In this document: positions 48,901-56,924 of the stretch, piece by piece
Numbering within the stretch: the stretch's first letter is position 1
How the letters are laid out: each line of letters begins with the position of its first letter
Origin: Liopterus haemorrhoidalis
Taxonomy: Eukaryota; Arthropoda; Insecta; Coleoptera; Dytiscidae
Assembly (NCBI GenBank): GCA_963971575.1
Contig: OZ020616.1
Span: forward strand, 3,802,924-3,866,923
Direction of reading: 5' to 3'
Length of the DNA: 64,000 nt
The notes under the pieces: model-generated
The model's input: only the letters and a program-made list of their open reading frames with translations
Database searches by the model: none
Told to the model about the DNA's origin: nothing
Translations under genes and position numbers: made by a program

Positions 48901-51900
48901 CTAAGAAAGAAAATTTTGAGATACCATGCCTATATTTGAATCCTGGTTCTAGTCTATTGTACCAAATTTCATTAAAATACGTCCAGCCGTTTTTAAAAAC
49001 AGATATAACCTCCAATTTTATTAATTACTATATTATTATAGCAATTTGTTTTTCTATTTTTATTTAAATATACCTAAAATTATATATGTATTCGATTTTA
49101 TTGTTATTTATTAACTATAATACAAATACACCTTAAATTTTATATAAATCAGTATAAAATTTCCTTAGGTTGTTATTTATAATTTATTCAGTAGAGCTGT
49201 CTTGAAATAAATATCTATTATGAAAATAGTCAATAAAAATATTTAAAAACGTGCAACATTTATATTTATTCTGTATGCTAGTTTAAATTACGCATACGTG
49301 TGACGCATTCCCTCTCACGCTCTGATTGGTCAGAAGTTACGAGATAACCTTTACTTTAATAATCCTGTACCCTTTTCACATCAGATGTTTAAGTTCGGAT
49401 GTTAAAGTGAATGTGTCTTTAAACGCTAATGTGAAAACGTATGACCTCGTCTAAATACAAGCGAAGTTCAAGACAGAGATCTGCGTCTTAAACATCGTCC
49501 GCATTGCCAACAAAATATTTATTTTAAAAAAATACTCTTTGAATTTTTGCTTCTCTTCTTTTATCTATATTGAGCTGTTATTTATTTATTTGGAGGAACA
49601 AAAACGGGACGAACCCAGTGAATTGTTCACATAATTACACAGTATTAGAAAGTAATTAAACATCAGGATTCATACATGAAATAATTTTGAAATATATAGA
49701 ACATAGTTACACAAAATACAAAAATTAACAAATTAAATTAAATTATCATTTTATATTGTCAACTGACAATAACTGAAGCGCCTCTAGTGAGATTTTGAGA
49801 AACTGACGGTTGTAGGATAATCGAGTTTGTTTACTGTTGTTTTCATAGCAAGTTTTTAAAAAAATGTCTTTAAAATTGCAAGAAAAAATTAAATGCAACG
49901 TAAATTGTTGTGTTTATTTTTGCAATGCAAAAGTAGGTCGTGATAGAGACCTAAGTTTTCATCGTGTTCCGAAACGTGGCATAAAAGCCTTATTACCTTC
50001 AATTATAACCCTAGAGGTTACTTGAGCACTGAGAAAACGGAAAATTTCATTTAACGCAACCCTCATATTGAATAATAAATTAATTTCAATAAATATCACA
50101 TGAAGATACCATTGAACCTGTCAAAAATATCCTACCAAAGTCAGCCATGATGTAAAATGCAGTAGCGCCTCTATCGGTAGTGTCAGATGTCAATATCGAG
50201 GTTATGAGAAGATTATTTGCGTTATTATTTAAATAAATATAAAAAATATACTTCTTCTAACCCCGATATATAAAATAATGACAGAATAAATTCAAACGAT
50301 ATGAAATTATGTTGGCAATGCATACAATCTTTACATGCAGATTTCCAGATGGCAGCACCGGAGATTTAAACATCAAATGTGAAATCAAACCGATGTTAAA
50401 GATGGGTGAACTTTAAGTTCACTCGTCTTGAAGTTTTAATGTGAAAAGGGTATTGGACTGGGTCCGTAACAATAGTTGCGTAATAATATCACGTGATGCA
50501 ATGTTGTCACGTTTTTTAAATAAAATGTGGCCCTTCTCAGGCAGTATCATTCAATGCGTAAGTGTTTGATATAAAAATATATAATTATATAATATAAATT
50601 ATAATTTAATAACATTAAACATATGTTTAAATGAATGCAGAAAAGTCAGAACAACTAGGCAACCCTGTACAGGACTGCCAACTGTTAATTTGTAAAAGAT
50701 ATTGGTTATTCCAAACATTTAAGCGGAACTAAATGGAATTTAAAATTTCTTAAGTTGTCACTAGCTTATTTTTCATATATTGAAGTTAGCTTGTCCTAAA
50801 CAAAATGATCAAATCTTCAATCAATCGGTAAAGTTACTAGATTTGAAAATCTAGTTCCGCTTAAAGGAAAGAAACCTGTACGTCCAAATTATTTCTACCA
50901 TGATATGCCTAGGGGACTGATACGTTTCGATTGCTTAGATTTGATTACTAATTATTGCGTAATTATAATTTTATTTTGTTTAAAGTCATAAATAGGCTTT
51001 ATATTACAATGTGTGCTGTGAAAACTGGATTCCAGGATTGATGTCTGTTATCCGGGGGGAATATATCGAACACCTGTAAAGTAGGACCTTGGGGAGTTCC
51101 TCTCTATGTTGATATGTTCCTTTCTGCTGTATCTGTATTGGTTACTACGCGGCAATCTTCGCAAATCCCGAAGAAACTTTTGCATAACCCTGTATTGTAA
51201 TTTCGGGAACCTCTTAGATCAGGGGTAGGGAATATTTTTACCATGGAAAGACACTTTTCATTTCGCAGATGTGTAATCGCCATAACGCATCTCCATTTTT
51301 TCTGAAGTAATCCGGGTCTTGAAATATATTTAGTATATATAGACCAGCGGTCGGCAAACTTTAAAATCTTATAATTACTGCCTTCGACTGCGCCTCGTGC
51401 GGTAAAATTATCGTACGGGAGTAAAATACTATTTTATTCTCTATAGTTAAATAAATAACTATTAATTACCATTATGGCCGTGTACAGTGTGAGCGAAAAA
51501 TATTTGAAGTCATGTGATCCAATTTATTAACGTCATATAGGCAACTCATTTTAAGTTGGCAATACACTATGTCAATACAGTGATTGGCGAAACAGTTGAT
51601 GTCATTTTTTGGGTAAAAAAAAAGTAATAAAACAAAGGGACAAACAGATTTTAAAAACATAATTGTCATAAACGTAAACTACAAACGGTATAGACCAGGG
51701 GGCGGCAACCTTTTTTACTAAGTGGGCATATTTCAGAAATGCGGGAGTTCGGCTGGCATCCTGGGACAAATAAGGGGGGGGGGTAAAATTTAAACATAAA
51801 AATATTAATGCAATTTAAAATTTTAATTTTCATAAATAAAATACATAATATCAAAGTGATAATTAATGCGATATTTGACAATGAAAATTCGTGGCCAATT

Positions 51901-53463
51901 CGTTGTAATGTGGGACATAAGTAGAATTTCCAGTTCTCAGGTATTGGTCCAAATGAGCGTCAGTGAGGCCTGTTCGGTATTTTGATTTTATGTATTTCAT
52001 ATTAGAAAACATACATTCACAAGCATATGTCGACGCGCAGAGAGACTTCAATTTTAGAGCACATTTTCTCAACAATGGGTAGCTATTCCCATTCACCAAA
52101 TTCCAGAATTTTTCTTTGTTACGATGTGATTTTAACTCAATGTCATTTGTTATATTTATAACTTCCAATTCTAAGTCCTCCTTATTGGAAATACCGAAAT
52201 ATGTTTCGATTTTATTAGTCACATCATCCTCTCTTTCAGAAAAAGGACTAATAAAAATGTTAAAAATGCCTCCAATTCGTAGAAGTTTTCAAATCTGGTA
52301 TTAAATTCTTCCAATAATGTATCAAAATGTTTTTGGCAAATTGATGGGTGGTAGCATTTCCATCGCAATAATTTTCTATTACCATTTTTATTATTGCTTT
52401 AAAATTTACTTTTACAATAAAATTTAATTAATATTAAATTATATTTATTTATAAAACTATAACACTTCTAGTCTTCTTGACAGTACTTTTATTACTAAAA
52501 TACTTATTAGTAAACCAAACCTTGGACAAAAAAAATTATTAGACATAATTTGATATATTTTTGAAGATTTACCTAAATCTTTTTTTAAATTAAAAAAAAA
52601 AAATATGTATTTTTTTTTATTATTATTTTTCTTATGGGAGGGCAAGTCTAGCGGAGGTCTTCCTTCGCCAATGGTTTTGTCATTAAAATACGTAAAAAAA
52701 ATAATTTAATTTTGACATATGTCATTCGTTTCCATGGTTTCATTGTTGAAATTTTAAATTTTGACATTCCAACGTGAAAAATGAAATAACCCAAGCCAGG
52801 TCCCTTCTCGTGACAACTTAAAAGTACAAAATTCCCACTTAGTTCCGCCTAACCGTTTGGAACAGAGTGTAGATCATTGCTTGATTAATTATTATAAATT
52901 TAGGTTAGCTACAACTTCTTTAAAAATTACTTTAGAAAATTAAATTGAATTTAAAACAGTAATGGTTAATATATAACAAACTGTACGAACGCCACAGATA
53001 AAATTTAACAGGTGCCTAATGCATAAATTTCAGAGCTGCCAACATTAGAAAACATTATCTTTCAATTAAAATTAGCTGGCCGTATGATTTCAGTCATTTT
53101 CTCTCACACTGTATTCTTTTGCAAAAACTTAACAGTTATTGATAGCAACACGATGAAAATATTGATTGAAAAACATTTAACAAAGATGATTTGAAGAGTC
53201 CAAAGAGGAAGTAAACAGGTGCATCTTAGGAAACGATTTTAAAAACTTACCTCAATAAAATAAAATAAAGAAAAATCTATCGACTTGTAGGGATGCCGAT
53301 GTAGTTGCTGAATGATTTTTAAAATGTCCTGGAATGAAACTTACACATGTCTCCTACCTTGGAGACCTGGGCTAGCCGCCCTGGTTGATGTCGGCAATCC
53401 TAACAAAGAGTCCAGGACGTCTTCCAGCGTTGTCGAACCCGGCGATGGTCGATTAGCTTCCAT
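32813..53463 (-). CDS. MYND-type zinc-finger protein (two exons, 397 aa as modelled)
   Basis: Exon 1 53463-53358 (35 codons plus one base) and exon 2 33900-32813 (stop TGA). The donor AAG/GTAGGA and acceptor TTTTTTAG/AGAG restore a GAG codon in frame; the total is 1194 nt. Residues 36-95 are Ser/Thr/Arg-rich. A MYND-like finger spans 98-144 (C98, C103, C120, C123, C128, C132, H136 or H140, C144) with YCSRECRRAHWEKH. Then a conserved-looking globular domain of about 250 residues (RVGALCRQVLAAAKEH, VKCFFSSPENAENF, VKWADLMPSEMGP, GAVKWERQLVSRCAK). MYND fingers bind proline-rich peptides. A MYND-type finger followed by such a domain recalls apical-junction molecule AJM1 relatives; that is from memory and unverified. 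Exon linkage is inferred; extra exons in the intron cannot be excluded. Confidence 0.75.
33941..34152. other. MYND gene intron, no repeat recognised
   Basis: AT-rich sequence directly upstream of the last exon. Confidence 0.4.
34153..35060 (-). pseudogene. hAT transposase, C-terminal region, decayed
   Basis: The hAT-type terminus CAGGGCCGTAACTAGC is at 34153. On the minus strand, about 35040-34430 reads ISKTRSDKKSLSPENLFAMQ, LLAETDWRYKQMKI, SVTELQKAAANLSSKYDKDL, then LTLPVTTASCERSFNKLKLI, SQNRLSNLSIISIEHD: the hAT C-terminal dimerisation domain, as in ZMYM1-like hAT transposases. Frameshifts and stops separate the blocks. Confidence 0.85.
35195..35575 (-). pseudogene. Fossil of a repeat-encoded protein with FHQDIK motif
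   Basis: Minus strand: KTVNFLLGHQSGYTKYPCFL, CLWDSRAKDQYW, stop, then PENLGDFSEKPGKRFHQDIK, and in the next frame MEDRYQER and LMAYYCWSLQKD. I recognise these blocks (YTKxxCFLCLWDSR ... FPENLG...ERFHQDIK...RYQG...MMADYCW) from multicopy arthropod hypothetical proteins of unknown function, likely transposon-borne. The segment between the two blocks is missing here and there is a frameshift. Confidence 0.65.
35576..36321. other. No gene; (ATT)n microsatellite
   Basis: (ATT)n at 35709-35727. The rest is AT-rich unique sequence. Confidence 0.45.
36330..36885. mobile_element. hAT MITE with perfect 8-bp target duplication (556 bp)
   Basis: CAGTGATGGGCGCGT / ACGCCCATCTCTG ends, with GTTAAAAC on both sides (36322-36329, 36886-36893). 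Near the ends TTTACGCGTA and ACGTAGACG words are repeated. No transposase. Confidence 0.9.
36894..37379. other. Spacer with hAT-type end
   Basis: CAATGGTATCCAAACTTTTT then TGATCATGTACCC at 36945 looks like an old hAT terminus. A GC-richer patch at 37245-37375 is unexplained. Confidence 0.4.
37382..38642 (+). mobile_element. Mos1-like mariner element (1261 bp)
   Basis: TIR CCAGGTCTACAAGTATGAAA at both ends, TA duplications outside (37380-37381, 38643-38644). Size and ends match the mauritiana (Mos1) type. Confidence 0.94.
37552..38563 (+). pseudogene. Mos1-like mariner transposase, two lesions
   Basis: Starts MSNFVPNKEHSRTVLLFCFH. An in-frame TAA replaces a residue before RWFRRFKSGDFDLTDKEHGK, and after SQQAVSNRLREMG a small deletion shifts frame; from about 37893 the frame is open to the end (222 codons). 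Catalytic motifs are present: ITGDEKWI (D1), FLHDNAPSHKA (D2) and YSPDLAPSDYHLF (D3), with 34 residues between D2 and D3 (DD34D). It ends GKCITSNGAYFE. Close in length and motifs to Mos1; inactive as it stands. Confidence 0.93.
38684..39298 (+). mobile_element. pogo/Tigger-like non-autonomous element
   Basis: CAGTGGTACCATTACTGACG at left and the inverse CGTAAGTCAAGGTACCACTG at right, TA at 39299. It retains a piece of the transposase C-terminus, KQTALDRFLSKTLQ, typical of Tigger tails. It starts only 41 bp after the mariner. Confidence 0.78.
39500..40060 (-). pseudogene. Tc1-like transposase C-terminus, split by a MITE
   Basis: Minus strand: SSPDLSPIETLWHEMKKRLR, IPELRLKL, interruption, then LQEIWDNFTPRQCQDLVDTM and INAVIKMKGDVTQG. 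Typical Tc1 DD34E C-terminus with the final E in PIETLWHE. The upstream half is missing. Confidence 0.82.
39645..39855. mobile_element. TTAA-flanked foldback MITE inside the Tc1 fragment
   Basis: GCTGCATTCAGAGCT arms (inverted at 39841-39855), TTAA on each side (39641-39644, 39856-39859). Long arms include TAAATTAACACGCTGTGCGT. The TTAA target suggests piggyBac-type mobilisation. Confidence 0.8.
40230..40320 (-). mobile_element. R1-body end fragment
   Basis: On the minus strand ACTAAATACCTACGAAATCC then ACATGTGTAAATTCAAACTT matches the end of the long R1 body at 1262-1306. 40061-40229 and 40321-40581 have no recognised feature apart from AT-rich runs. Confidence 0.5.
40584..41130 (+). mobile_element. 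Tigger-like element (547 bp) with CDS relic
   Basis: CAGACGATTCCGCTTAATTG at left, CAATTAAGCGAAATCGACTG at right, TA outside both (40582-40583, 41131-41132). KQRQTTLDAFLH at about 40875-40910 is the Tigger transposase tail. The subterminal TTAATTGGG is repeated three times at the left. Confidence 0.85.
41133..42017. other. No recognised gene
   Basis: A 114-codon frame at 41393-41737 has no family resemblance and hydrophobic, AT-driven composition. 41820-41880 is a GC-rich patch (GCCGGGCCCGGCGC). Confidence 0.4.
42280..42413 (+). pseudogene. MADF-domain fragment (Harbinger accessory protein)
   Basis: LILYDLAHPDYKNIRKTNKM then WDEIGKVLEID is the MADF (Myb-like DNA-binding) signature: xVLYDxxHPDYKN...AWxEI. 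Harbinger elements encode such a Myb/MADF-like protein beside the transposase. It is cut off by the M1 insertion and preceded by a frame break. Confidence 0.75.
42414..42820 (+). mobile_element. MITE M1, copy in the Harbinger element
   Basis: 407 bp, TA on both sides (42412-42413, 42821-42822); nearly identical to the inner copy at 10681. Confidence 0.92.
43035..43943. other. No gene; small hairpin at 43741-43845
   Basis: TCACAAGAGTGAAGATATTG then CTAG at 43741 is repeated inverted at 43822-43845 around a 57-bp loop. Some GC-rich patches; otherwise nothing recognised. Confidence 0.5.
43946..44543. mobile_element. TIR element T1, copy 1 (598 bp)
   Basis: CCCTTTTCACACTAGATCTT at left and its inverse at right, TA outside both ends. 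Subterminal GAGTGAACTTAAAGTTCAC. A longer relative in the opposite direction is at 49370-50450. No coding. Confidence 0.85.
44546..44865. other. No recognised feature
   Basis: Mixed composition; GCGGAATCGAAGGGATACCG near 44695 is unexplained. Confidence 0.4.
44872..45970. mobile_element. 1.1-kb TIR element with TTGTAT duplication
   Basis: CCTAGGATGATTAAGTAAAG and GGATGCGCTATTCGT at the left recur inverted at the right (ACGAATAGCGCATCC ... ATCCTAGG). TTGTAT is duplicated (44866-44871, 45971-45976). GGAAACCC also occurs inverted inside each end. No coding recognised. Superfamily not assigned. Confidence 0.8.
46169..46431. mobile_element. Short TIR element (263 bp)
   Basis: CCCCTGTAGCAC and its inverse at the ends; interior rich in CAATAT/ATATTG words (GCCAATAT, GGCAATATT). 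No clear target duplication. Confidence 0.65.
46500..46790 (-). mobile_element. R1 fragment, inverted
   Basis: Reverse match to the R1 core: AATTTTCCGAAAACAATCTT, TATTCCGGTTC and CATGCCAAATTTCAACTCTC. Confidence 0.7.
46940..48118 (+). mobile_element. 5'-truncated non-LTR retrotransposon
   Basis: The RT C-terminal half and a 3' UTR ending GTAAATAAAG then (TTA)n at 48100-48118. A 43-bp block (CTTCTAAATTAAGTAACATT) is duplicated at the 5' junction (46947, 46992). 46791-46939 is unexplained. Confidence 0.88.
47010..47946 (+). CDS. Reverse transcriptase C-terminal part (LINE ORF2), uninterrupted
   Basis: WGVPQGSCLGPLLFLIYVND (RT block 4), INMFADDT (catalytic FADD, block 5), CKNKLKINIDKTKAM (block 6), YLGFIVD (block 7), then the tail YNTRGANDLRIIKTKLSKTD, FKEYNGLPDHLKYE and stop. 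Open throughout, so a young insertion, but it lacks the endonuclease and the first RT blocks, so it is not autonomous. Family within the CR1/Jockey/L2 group not resolved. The AT-rich codons match the surroundings. Confidence 0.9.
48121..49367. other. AT-rich region, no gene
   Basis: C-run at 48727-48739. CCAAATTTCATTAAAATACG then TCCAGCCGTTTT at 48962-48992 resembles the tail of a common insect retroelement, with the block 48880-49015 as a probable fragment. Confidence 0.45.
49370..50450. mobile_element. TIR element T1, copy 2, with a THAP insert
   Basis: CCCTTTTCACATCAGATGTT at left and TTTTAATGTGAAAAGGG at right, TA outside both. The ends match copy 1 in reverse order (AAACATCG, GAACTTTAAGTTCACTCGTC). 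About 1.08 kb because of extra interior, including the THAP fragment. Confidence 0.82.
49770..50215 (+). pseudogene. THAP-domain fragment (family C)
   Basis: ATG at 49864: MSLKLQEKIKCNVNCCVYFC then NAKVGRDRDLSFHRVPKRG, the first half of a THAP domain (Cys-x3-Cys, LSFHRVPK), then loss of similarity. GCGCCTCTA occurs on each side (49778, 50165) in the same direction, so the ends are not clear TIRs. Confidence 0.65.
50699..50880. mobile_element. MITE M2, uninterrupted copy
   Basis: ATTCCAAACATTTAAGCGGA at left and TAGTTCCGCTTAAAGGAA at right; interior equals the joined halves of the split copy at 24541-25610. 50451-50698 and 50881-51215 have nothing else recognised. Confidence 0.7.
51216..51720. 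mobile_element. Cluster of hAT termini
   Basis: CAGGGGTAGGGAATATTTTT (51220), CAGCGGTCGGCAAACTTTAA (51345) and CAGGGGGCGGCAACCTTTTT (51697) are three hAT-type ends in the same direction, the last beside the transposase fragment. Confidence 0.6.
51863..52345 (-). pseudogene. hAT transposase C-terminus
   Basis: Minus strand: HFDTLLEEFNTRFENF, a frame shift, SPFSEREDDVTNKIE, then EKFWNLVNGNSYPLLRKCAL, STYACECMFSNMKYIKSKYR, LTDAHLDQYLR: the hAT dimerisation domain as in SPIN/Charlie-like and GTF2IRD2-type hAT proteins. The N-terminal part and catalytic region are missing. Confidence 0.85.
52675..52869 (+). mobile_element. MITE M1, right half
   Basis: From TTTTGTCATTAAAATACG to CCGTTTGGAACAGAGTG, then TA. 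The left half is absent. 52346-52674 is AT-rich without signal; 52870-53357 likewise. Confidence 0.82.
53358..53463 (-). CDS. Candidate first coding exon of the MYND gene
   Basis: ATG in TATAATGG context, then MEANRPSPGSTTLEDVLDSL, LGLPTSTRAASPGLQ and the donor AAG/GTAGGAG. Markedly GC-richer than the flanks, with no repeat similarity. It ends in phase 1, exactly what exon 2 needs. If it does not belong to this gene it is the first exon of another minus-strand gene. Confidence 0.6.
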
Positions 53464-53660
53464 TATATACAGAGATGCAACATCTACAATCACCAAAGTA
53501 ACACAAACATTGTTTTATTCTCAAATCTTAGCATCTTAGAATGCTTTTAAGCCAGAGTATTTTAAACAGACTCAACACTGGACTAGACTCAAAAACATAA
53601 GGCTATTTTATTACATACATGTGAACCAAACGTAAAGGCGCGTACAAACCAAAATAAATA

Positions 53661-54576
53661 CAAGGTGTCTCAAAAGAAATTTTATATTTAGTGGATCGAT
53701 TAAAAAAAAAGTAAGCCGTATATAGAAAAAATGTTTATTAATTATTAAAATACACTTTTTGGGGATTTATTTCTTAAAAATAATATCGTCTAAATGTAGA
53801 CCCTCGCGTTCTCGGCACTCATTTAATCGAACAGTAAAATTACTTATGACGTCTCGGCAGGTGGACTCAGGGATGGCTGCCATTTCGTGACGGATATTTT
53901 CTTTCAAATGCGCCAGTGAAGTCGGTTTATTGGCGTAAACTTTAGATTTAAGATAACCCCATAGGAAAAAGTCCATAGGGGTTAAATCTGGACTGCGTGG
54001 AGGCCAATTTATGTCACCTCTCCGGGAGATCAATTTGCCTGAGAATTAAGCCTCTGACTGGTATCTTGGGGCTTTAATTCTTGTACCAATTGAATTTTGT
54101 AGGGGTGCAGCTTTAGGTCTTTGTGCATAATGCGATGTAATGATGATCTATGCAAATTTAAAGCACTTGCGCGCTTCCGAATTGAAAGGTTCGGGTCGTC
54201 ACGAACAGACTGATTAACATTCTCCACGTTTTCTACCGTTCTTGATGACCTAGGTCGCCCGGATTTTGATTTATCCAGCGTTGTACCAGTCTCTTCAAAC
54301 TTTTTAACCCAATGTCGAATGAGAGGAATGCTTGGCGCATCATTTAAGTGGCGAAAACCTCGAATACTGCAGAATTTTCTACGCGCTACAGTCGCCGAAT
54401 CACCGTTTTTGTAAAACTCTCGCACGCATAACGCGCGGTCTGCTCCCGAGAAACGCTCCATAGCGATTGAATTCCCAAGAGCCAGGCTACCGATTGACAT
54501 AACCCCCGCACCCCTCGGATATGTTGCGTTCACGCAGTAAGCTAAATAAATATAAAATTTCTTTTGAGACACCTTG
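53661..54576 (-). mobile_element. Mariner-type element, internal deletion, copy 2 (916 bp)
   Basis: Same 30-bp TIR as copy 1, TA on both sides (53659-53660, 54577-54578), opposite direction. Confidence 0.93.
53767..54461 (-). pseudogene. Mariner-like transposase, core deleted (different breakpoint)
   Basis: N-terminal 138 residues equal copy 1 with few changes, then LKPQDTSQRLNSQAN and stop. The frame after the deletion gives LISRRGDINWPPRSPDLTPM, DFFLWGYLKSKVYANKPTS. It therefore keeps PPRSPDLTPMDFFLW, which copy 1 lost, so the two deletions are independent. Inactive. Confidence 0.9.
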
Positions 54577-54724
54577 TAGTTCGCGAACAATTAGCAAACT
54601 CATCATCCACACCAATGTTGTGTGTAGATGTTCGCCATGTATAGAGAGTCGCAAAAAATATATCCACACTTTAATAGCTGCCAATTTGCTGATTTCTTTA
54701 TTTTCTTTTTTTAGATTTAACTCT

Positions 54725-55975
54725 AGAGAAATGATGCCTGAAACCAGATTAAGTTTTGAACAAAGAAAGTTTGAAGTCCTACTGGATTACGGAAACGCAG
54801 TAGAAGTGCAAAGACGATTTCGGAGACAATTTCAAACTGATCTCTCTACTAGATTTACCATCAGACGAATAAGAAATAAGTTTGAAGCAGACGGAACTGT
54901 TCAGAATGTCCATAAACAAAGTTTCGGAAGATCAAAAACATCAACGATCGCTGCCATGGAAGAATGGATTGGAAAGGTATCGTCAAAATTCACATCTGTT
55001 CAGCAGGCTTCTCGTGAAGTTGGAATACCAAAGGATGGTGTCCATCGGGTAACCGACGAGTTCATCGAAAATCAATTCATCGAATGATCAATTCATCAAA
55101 TCGCCAATTCATCGAAAAAAAATATTTTGTAAATTTTTGAGAAGAATGCCGAGGGGATCGGAAAGTCAAAAAAGCAGTGGTCAATAAAAGTAGACAGACT
55201 AAGAAATAATTGCATAAATTTTTTTATATGGTTTAAAAAAAGGTAAATAAAGTGACATAGTGTTTGAATATAAATAAAGAAAACTTACATAATAAAACAA
55301 ATAAATTTTTTGTTTTTAGGTTTAATAAGACAGGTTATGGGCAATTGCACGCAAATAATTTTTATAAATTCATACACAATGATACGCATTTTAATTGGGC
55401 TAATATGGGGGAAAATAAAGTACTATGCATCTAAAAACAAGGTAATTAGGTTAGGTTTAGTTAGTAAAAGTCTAAAACCGAGCGAAGCGAGCTACCCATC
55501 TTCTAGTTTAATGTCGAAACACTATCTTAGGTTAGGTTAGTAAGGGTTTGGTTAGAAGAAGCCGAGCGAAGCGAGCTACCCATCATCTAGTTTAATGACA
55601 AAACAAACTAACACTAACATAACAATGCCATCTGTTTAGAATCACCGTACATTGAACAAATCATGTGTGGTATGACACATGCGCAGTTGCATTTGTTTTA
55701 GTCTGTCAACTTTTATTGACCACTGCTTTTTTGGCTTTCCGATCCCCTCGGCATTCCTCTCAAATATTTACAAAATATTTTTTTTCGATGAATTGACGAT
55801 TCGATGAATTCATCATTCGATGAATTGATTTTCGATGAACTTACCGTGAACCTGTCCATCGTATTCTGAAGCTCTTTGGATCATCTTCATTGACAGCGTG
55901 TTTGAAAAGTTACATACCAAGATTAATACACGCTATCAATGAAGATGATACACCGATGGACATTATCTGAATGCG
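54725..55975 (+). pseudogene. Second mariner-like transposase, split by a foldback element
   Basis: RLSFEQRKFEVLLDYGNAVE, TIRRIRNKFEADGTVQNVHK, QASREVGIPKDGVHR, then the insertion 55048-55853, then ILKLFGSSS and YIPRLIHAINEDD. The family is the THxxFEQRxF / HAINEDDP type. The join across the insertion is in frame. Ends abruptly at about 55975, where minus-strand mariner sequence begins. Confidence 0.82.
55048..55853. mobile_element. Foldback element with ATTCATCGA iterons (806 bp)
   Basis: Arms of about 145 bp: GGTAA(C)C...GAGTTCATCGAAAATC at the ends, four ATTCATCGA-type iterons, TTTTGTAAAT, ATGCCGAGGGGATCGGAAAG, GTGGTCAATAAAAGT. Flanked by perfect 8-bp GTCCATCG (55040-55047, 55854-55861). 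The centre carries two copies of CCGAGCGAAGCGAGCTACCC (55479, 55562). No coding recognised. Confidence 0.88.
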
Positions 55976-56320
55976 ATAGACCTTTGGTATTCCTATTTGG
56001 TATTCCTACTTCACGAAAAGCCTGCCGAATAGATGTTCTTGAATTTTCACAAAAGAATATTTCCATTTGATTGACCAAGGGATGCGGTGTAACCCGTTAC
56101 AATTTCAATAAATTGAAATGGGATCCGAAATTTTGCTTAACGGTCGCTGCTACTTTCGAAATAGTTCACGTACTTCTGCACCTGTTCTCGCGTTTTATCA
56201 ATTGCTGGAATACCTTCTGGAAGTCTTTTTGATGTTGGGGGATATTGGGAATAAGAAAAAGTCTCGGGAGGCTAAATAAGGCCAGAAAGGTGGATGACAC
56301 TCATCGAAATCCTATTTCCT
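55976..56320 (-). pseudogene. Mariner-like transposase pieces, minus strand
   Basis: Minus strand: FWPYLASRDFFLFPISPNIK (degenerate SPDLAPxDFFLFP motif) from 56300, then QAFREVGIPK near 56010, which belongs earlier in the protein. Rearranged remnants head to head with the previous entry. Confidence 0.65.
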
Positions 56321-56827
56321 CCCCTTTCCTGTCTGGAACTGAGTAATAGTGCTTGCATTTATTTGTTATTCTTCATTTACTGTTGGGTTCCGAGTCTTTT
56401 ATAAGCCTGCTTTCATGATTCGGGGCAGATTCGGCACGATATTAAAAAAAATCGCAGGAACAACCGTAGATAACGAGAGACTACTGTATATAATACATAC
56501 AACATATAAAATTAGTATTAATTGGTTGCTTATACCGTAAGTTCAAAAACTAATTACATAAGGAATGTGTACATTTTGTTTTAACCGAGGAATTGGACAA
56601 GTGGAATCTATTCGCAAGATGGGTACCGTGTTTGATATCTGCAGAGAATTAACTCATTCGACGTCAGGCTAGCGTGAAAGGTTTAATTCTGATGGATGTT
56701 TTACATTGTTTCGTGACCATAGATATGACGTGGGTCCATTACTGCACGCCAAAGACCTAGGAACAATCTAAAAAGTGGATTCATCGCCGTTCGTCGACTT
56801 CAAAGAAGACAAAAGTGGATCCATCAG
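56321..56827. other. No gene recognised
   Basis: Moderate GC sequence; a 63-codon frame at 56349-56540 has no family likeness. Confidence 0.4.
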
Positions 56828-56924
56828 CAGAACCGTAGCAACGGGTTGGCGTTGGGGCATTTGCCAGGGGCGCGAGGTTTGACAAGAGCGCGAGACCTGA
56901 TTGCAGGTGAAAACCTTTTTTTGC

